A stretch of DNA of 64,000 nt from the NCBI RefSeq assembly GCF_024753145.1, contig NZ_JANUGU010000001.1:496001-560000 (forward strand), in the 5' to 3' direction. The notes under the pieces were generated by a model. It searched no databases. It saw nothing but the letters and a program-made list of their open reading frames with translations, and had not been told where the DNA came from. Shown one piece after another: positions 62,325-64,000 of the stretch (positions within the stretch are counted from its first letter, which is position 1; each line of letters starts with the position of its first letter). The DNA comes from Massilia terrae (lineage in GTDB: Bacteria; Pseudomonadota; Gammaproteobacteria; Burkholderiales; Burkholderiaceae_D). The position numbers and the translations under genes were made by a program.

Positions 62325-63668
62325 TCACAGCCCTTCCGGGAAAGTCTCCGGCGGCTCGCCGCTGTGCCAGCCGCTGGTCGGGTCGAGCGGCCGCACGGCG
62401 CTGGTGCGGTCGATGTGGATGATGCCGTCGTACTGTTTCGGCAGTTCGGCCATGAAGTAGTGGCTCTGGCGTTCGGTGCGCGGGATGTAGAGCACGCCGA
62501 TCGCGCGGCCCAGGCGCCGCTCCGACAAGCCGGCCACGGCGTCGCTGTGCGGGCGCAGCGGCAGGAAGTAGCGCGGGATGCCGGCCTGGTGCAGCACGTC
62601 CTCGTAGCTTTCCGCCAGGCCCGGCCGCACGCGCTTGCGTTCCGCCGGACCGTCCCATTCGGAAGCGGCCGTCACCCAGCCGTCGTAAGTGGAAAAGCCG
62701 ATCAGGCAAGTGTCGCCGGGATAGTGGCGGCGCGCCAGCTGGCCCACGTTCCACTCGCCCATCCGGCCCATCTCGGTGGCGCTGGCGTCGCCGATGTGGG
62801 AGTTGTGTTCCCACACGACGATCTTGGCCTTGGTCCCGCCGCGCGACAGGTGGCGCGACAGGGCGTCCAGCGTCTCGGCCATGTGGCTGTCACGCAGGTT
62901 CCATGAGGACACGCGGCCGCGGAACATGGTGCGGTAGTACTCTTCGGCGTTCTTGACCAGGCGCGCATTCTGCTGGGCATAGAAGTAGGCGTCCTCGGCA
63001 TTGCCGCCGTCGGCCTGCACGTAGTCGAAGGCGCGCTGCTGCATGTCGCGCAGCTGGGCCAGCACGCCCTGTTCGCACGATTCGGACAGGCCGATCCCGG
63101 TGGCGTAGCCGTAGTGCTGGCTGTCTTCGCCGTAGTGCTCGAAGCAGGCATAGCGGCGCCGCGCCTCGGCGGCGGCGACCGGATCGACCTTGTCCAGGTA
63201 GGCCAGCACCTCCTGGATCGAGGTGAACATGCTGTACAGGTCGAGCCCGTAGAAGCCGGCCCGCCGCGCCGGCTCCACCGCCAGATTGTGGGCGCGCAGC
63301 CATTCGGCGAACTGGGCCACGTCGGTGTTACGCCACATCCAGCTCGGGAAGCGCTGGAAGCCGCCCAGCGCCTGCACCGCGTCGCCGTCCTTGCCGCTGC
63401 CGCGGGCGTAGCAGTTGACGCGGTAGGCGTCCGGCCAGTCGGCCTCGACCGCGACGGCGGTGAAGCCTTTCTCGCGGATCAGGCGCTGGGTGATGCGCGC
63501 CCGTTCCGCATAGAACTCGTGGGTGCCGTGGGTGGCTTCGCCCAGCAGCACGTAGTGGGCGTCGCCCACCAGGTCGAGCAGGCTGTCGTAGTCGGACTGG
63601 GCCCCCGTCAGCGGCTGGGCGGCCGCGGCGATGGCGCGCGCCAGGATCGAGGACGCGGCGGTGACCAT
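62325..63668 (-). CDS. erythromycin esterase family protein
   Basis: A 447-residue protein of the erythromycin-esterase (EreA/SucA-like) fold. Family active-site blocks LLGEATHGTHEFYAERARIT, VAVEADWPDAYRVNCYARG and KIVVWEHNSHIGDASATEMG are present, with the catalytic His and Glu. Most chromosomal members are not proven macrolide esterases. ATG at 63668 (GAGGATGCC upstream); an extension to 63722 overlaps the upstream SRPBCC gene. Ten bases separate it from the SRPBCC stop, so the two are likely one operon. Native substrate unknown. Confidence 0.9.
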   Translation of the reverse strand: MVTAASSILARAIAAAAQPLTGAQSDYDSLLDLVGDAHYVLLGEATHGTHEFYAERARITQRLIREKGFTAVAVEADWPDAYRVNCYARGSGKDGDAVQALGGFQRFPSWMWRNTDVAQFAEWLRAHNLAVEPARRAGFYGLDLYSMFTSIQEVLAYLDKVDPVAAAEARRRYACFEHYGEDSQHYGYATGIGLSESCEQGVLAQLRDMQQRAFDYVQADGGNAEDAYFYAQQNARLVKNAEEYYRTMFRGRVSSWNLRDSHMAETLDALSRHLSRGGTKAKIVVWEHNSHIGDASATEMGRMGEWNVGQLARRHYPGDTCLIGFSTYDGWVTAASEWDGPAERKRVRPGLAESYEDVLHQAGIPRYFLPLRPHSDAVAGLSERRLGRAIGVLYIPRTERQSHYFMAELPKQYDGIIHIDRTSAVRPLDPTSGWHSGEPPETFPEGL

Positions 63669-63678
63669 CTCGGCATCC

Positions 63679-64000
63679 TCAATGCAGGTAGCGGCTGCTG
63701 GACTTGCCGTGCCGCGCCGCATCCGGCGGCAGCGCGCCGCGCTCGATGAAGGCCTTCATGCGCGCCAGGTCGTCGTCCATCTGGCGCTTGGGATCGGCCC
63801 CCAGCAGGGTGGCGATGCCGTGGCCGATCGCGCCGGCCGGCGGCTGGTAGGACATGCGCACCGTCACCCGCGTGCCGCCGCGCGCCGGCTCGAACTGCAC
63901 GGAGCCGTTCTGGCCGATCTCGGCGCCCGGCTCGGTGCGCCAGGCCAGGCGGTGCGGCCGCGACTGCTCGGTCAGGCGCGAGTCCCACTCGAACTCGCTG
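63679..64000 (-). CDS. SRPBCC family protein (partial, N-terminus beyond right edge)
   Basis: The C-terminal 106 residues of a START/polyketide-cyclase-like (SRPBCC) protein that binds hydrophobic ligands. Visible are SEFEWDSRLTEQSRPHRLAW, a strand GGTRVTVRMSYQPPAGAIG, and the long C-terminal helix with DDDLARMKAFIERGALP. The start lies beyond base 64000. It is read into the esterase-family gene. Confidence 0.8.
   Translation of the reverse strand, partial: SEFEWDSRLTEQSRPHRLAWRTEPGAEIGQNGSVQFEPARGGTRVTVRMSYQPPAGAIGHGIATLLGADPKRQMDDDLARMKAFIERGALPPDAARHGKSSSRYLH

Noticed and set aside
62325..63668. Macrolide resistance gene
   Set aside because: The erythromycin-esterase family is mostly chromosomal with unknown substrates; nothing here marks it as an acquired resistance gene.

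Overview
This 64 kb window is GC-rich chromosomal DNA with dense, short-spaced operons. The gene set (cbb3 oxidase cluster with ccoIS upstream of ccoNOQP, Fnr, an Ior-type molybdenum hydroxylase, a bifunctional salicylyl/anthraniloyl-CoA hydroxylase, DUF3305/DUF3306) and the codon use point to a betaproteobacterium of the Burkholderiales, most likely Oxalobacteraceae (Massilia/Janthinobacterium-like). That placement is inference from family knowledge; no rRNA or other taxonomic marker is present. I saw no tRNA, rRNA, insertion sequence, prophage or CRISPR array, and no stretch above 300 bases lacks a gene.

Layout. 1-2238: an ABC efflux operon (adaptor, ATPase, permease cut by the left edge). 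2.3-4.9 kb: DUF488, a hemerythrin-like protein, a universal stress protein divergent from an Hsp20 chaperone, and small exported proteins. 4.9-10.9 kb: a DUF457-type membrane protein, then a 4'-phosphopantetheinyl transferase overlapping a large membrane-anchored NRPS of the Pls/PosA (poly-amino-acid synthetase) type. 11-27.3 kb: a low-oxygen respiration island with hemN, a TauE/SafE protein, ccoI, ccoS, a DksA-like gene, ccoNOQPGH, a DUF885 protein, fnr, and a bd-type (CIO) oxidase with its DUF2474 small subunit. 27.4-36.6 kb: one long operon for a membrane-bound, periplasm-facing formate dehydrogenase with its chaperone, small exported proteins of unknown role, DUF3305, DUF3306 and a multi-cluster ferredoxin. 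36.7-43.6 kb: acyl-CoA synthetase, VOC protein, WYL regulator, an FtsK-gamma-like small protein, a SET-domain protein, pncB, DUF4019 and a lipoprotein. 43.6-47.4 kb: a MacAB-like export operon with a Yip1 protein. 47.6-52.8 kb: topoisomerase IB, Na+/H+ antiporter, hybrid histidine kinase. 52.9-58.1 kb: a CoA-dependent aromatic degradation operon. 58.2-64 kb: Ior-type molybdenum hydroxylase, a trypsin-like protease, an erythromycin-esterase family protein and a partial SRPBCC protein.

The genes form a coherent microaerobic programme. Fnr (all four cluster cysteines present) is encoded here, and FNR-type sites (TTGAT-N4-ATCAA or close) lie before hemN, before ccoN (two perfect copies) and between usp and hsp20. 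Formate dehydrogenase would feed electrons to quinone, and the cbb3 and bd oxidases would discharge them at low oxygen.

The most unusual items are the Pls-like synthetase with its own PPTase; a REP-like palindromic repeat pair lying in frame inside ccoI; a free-standing FtsK-gamma-like winged helix behind a Tat-like leader; and a family of dispersed palindromic repeats.
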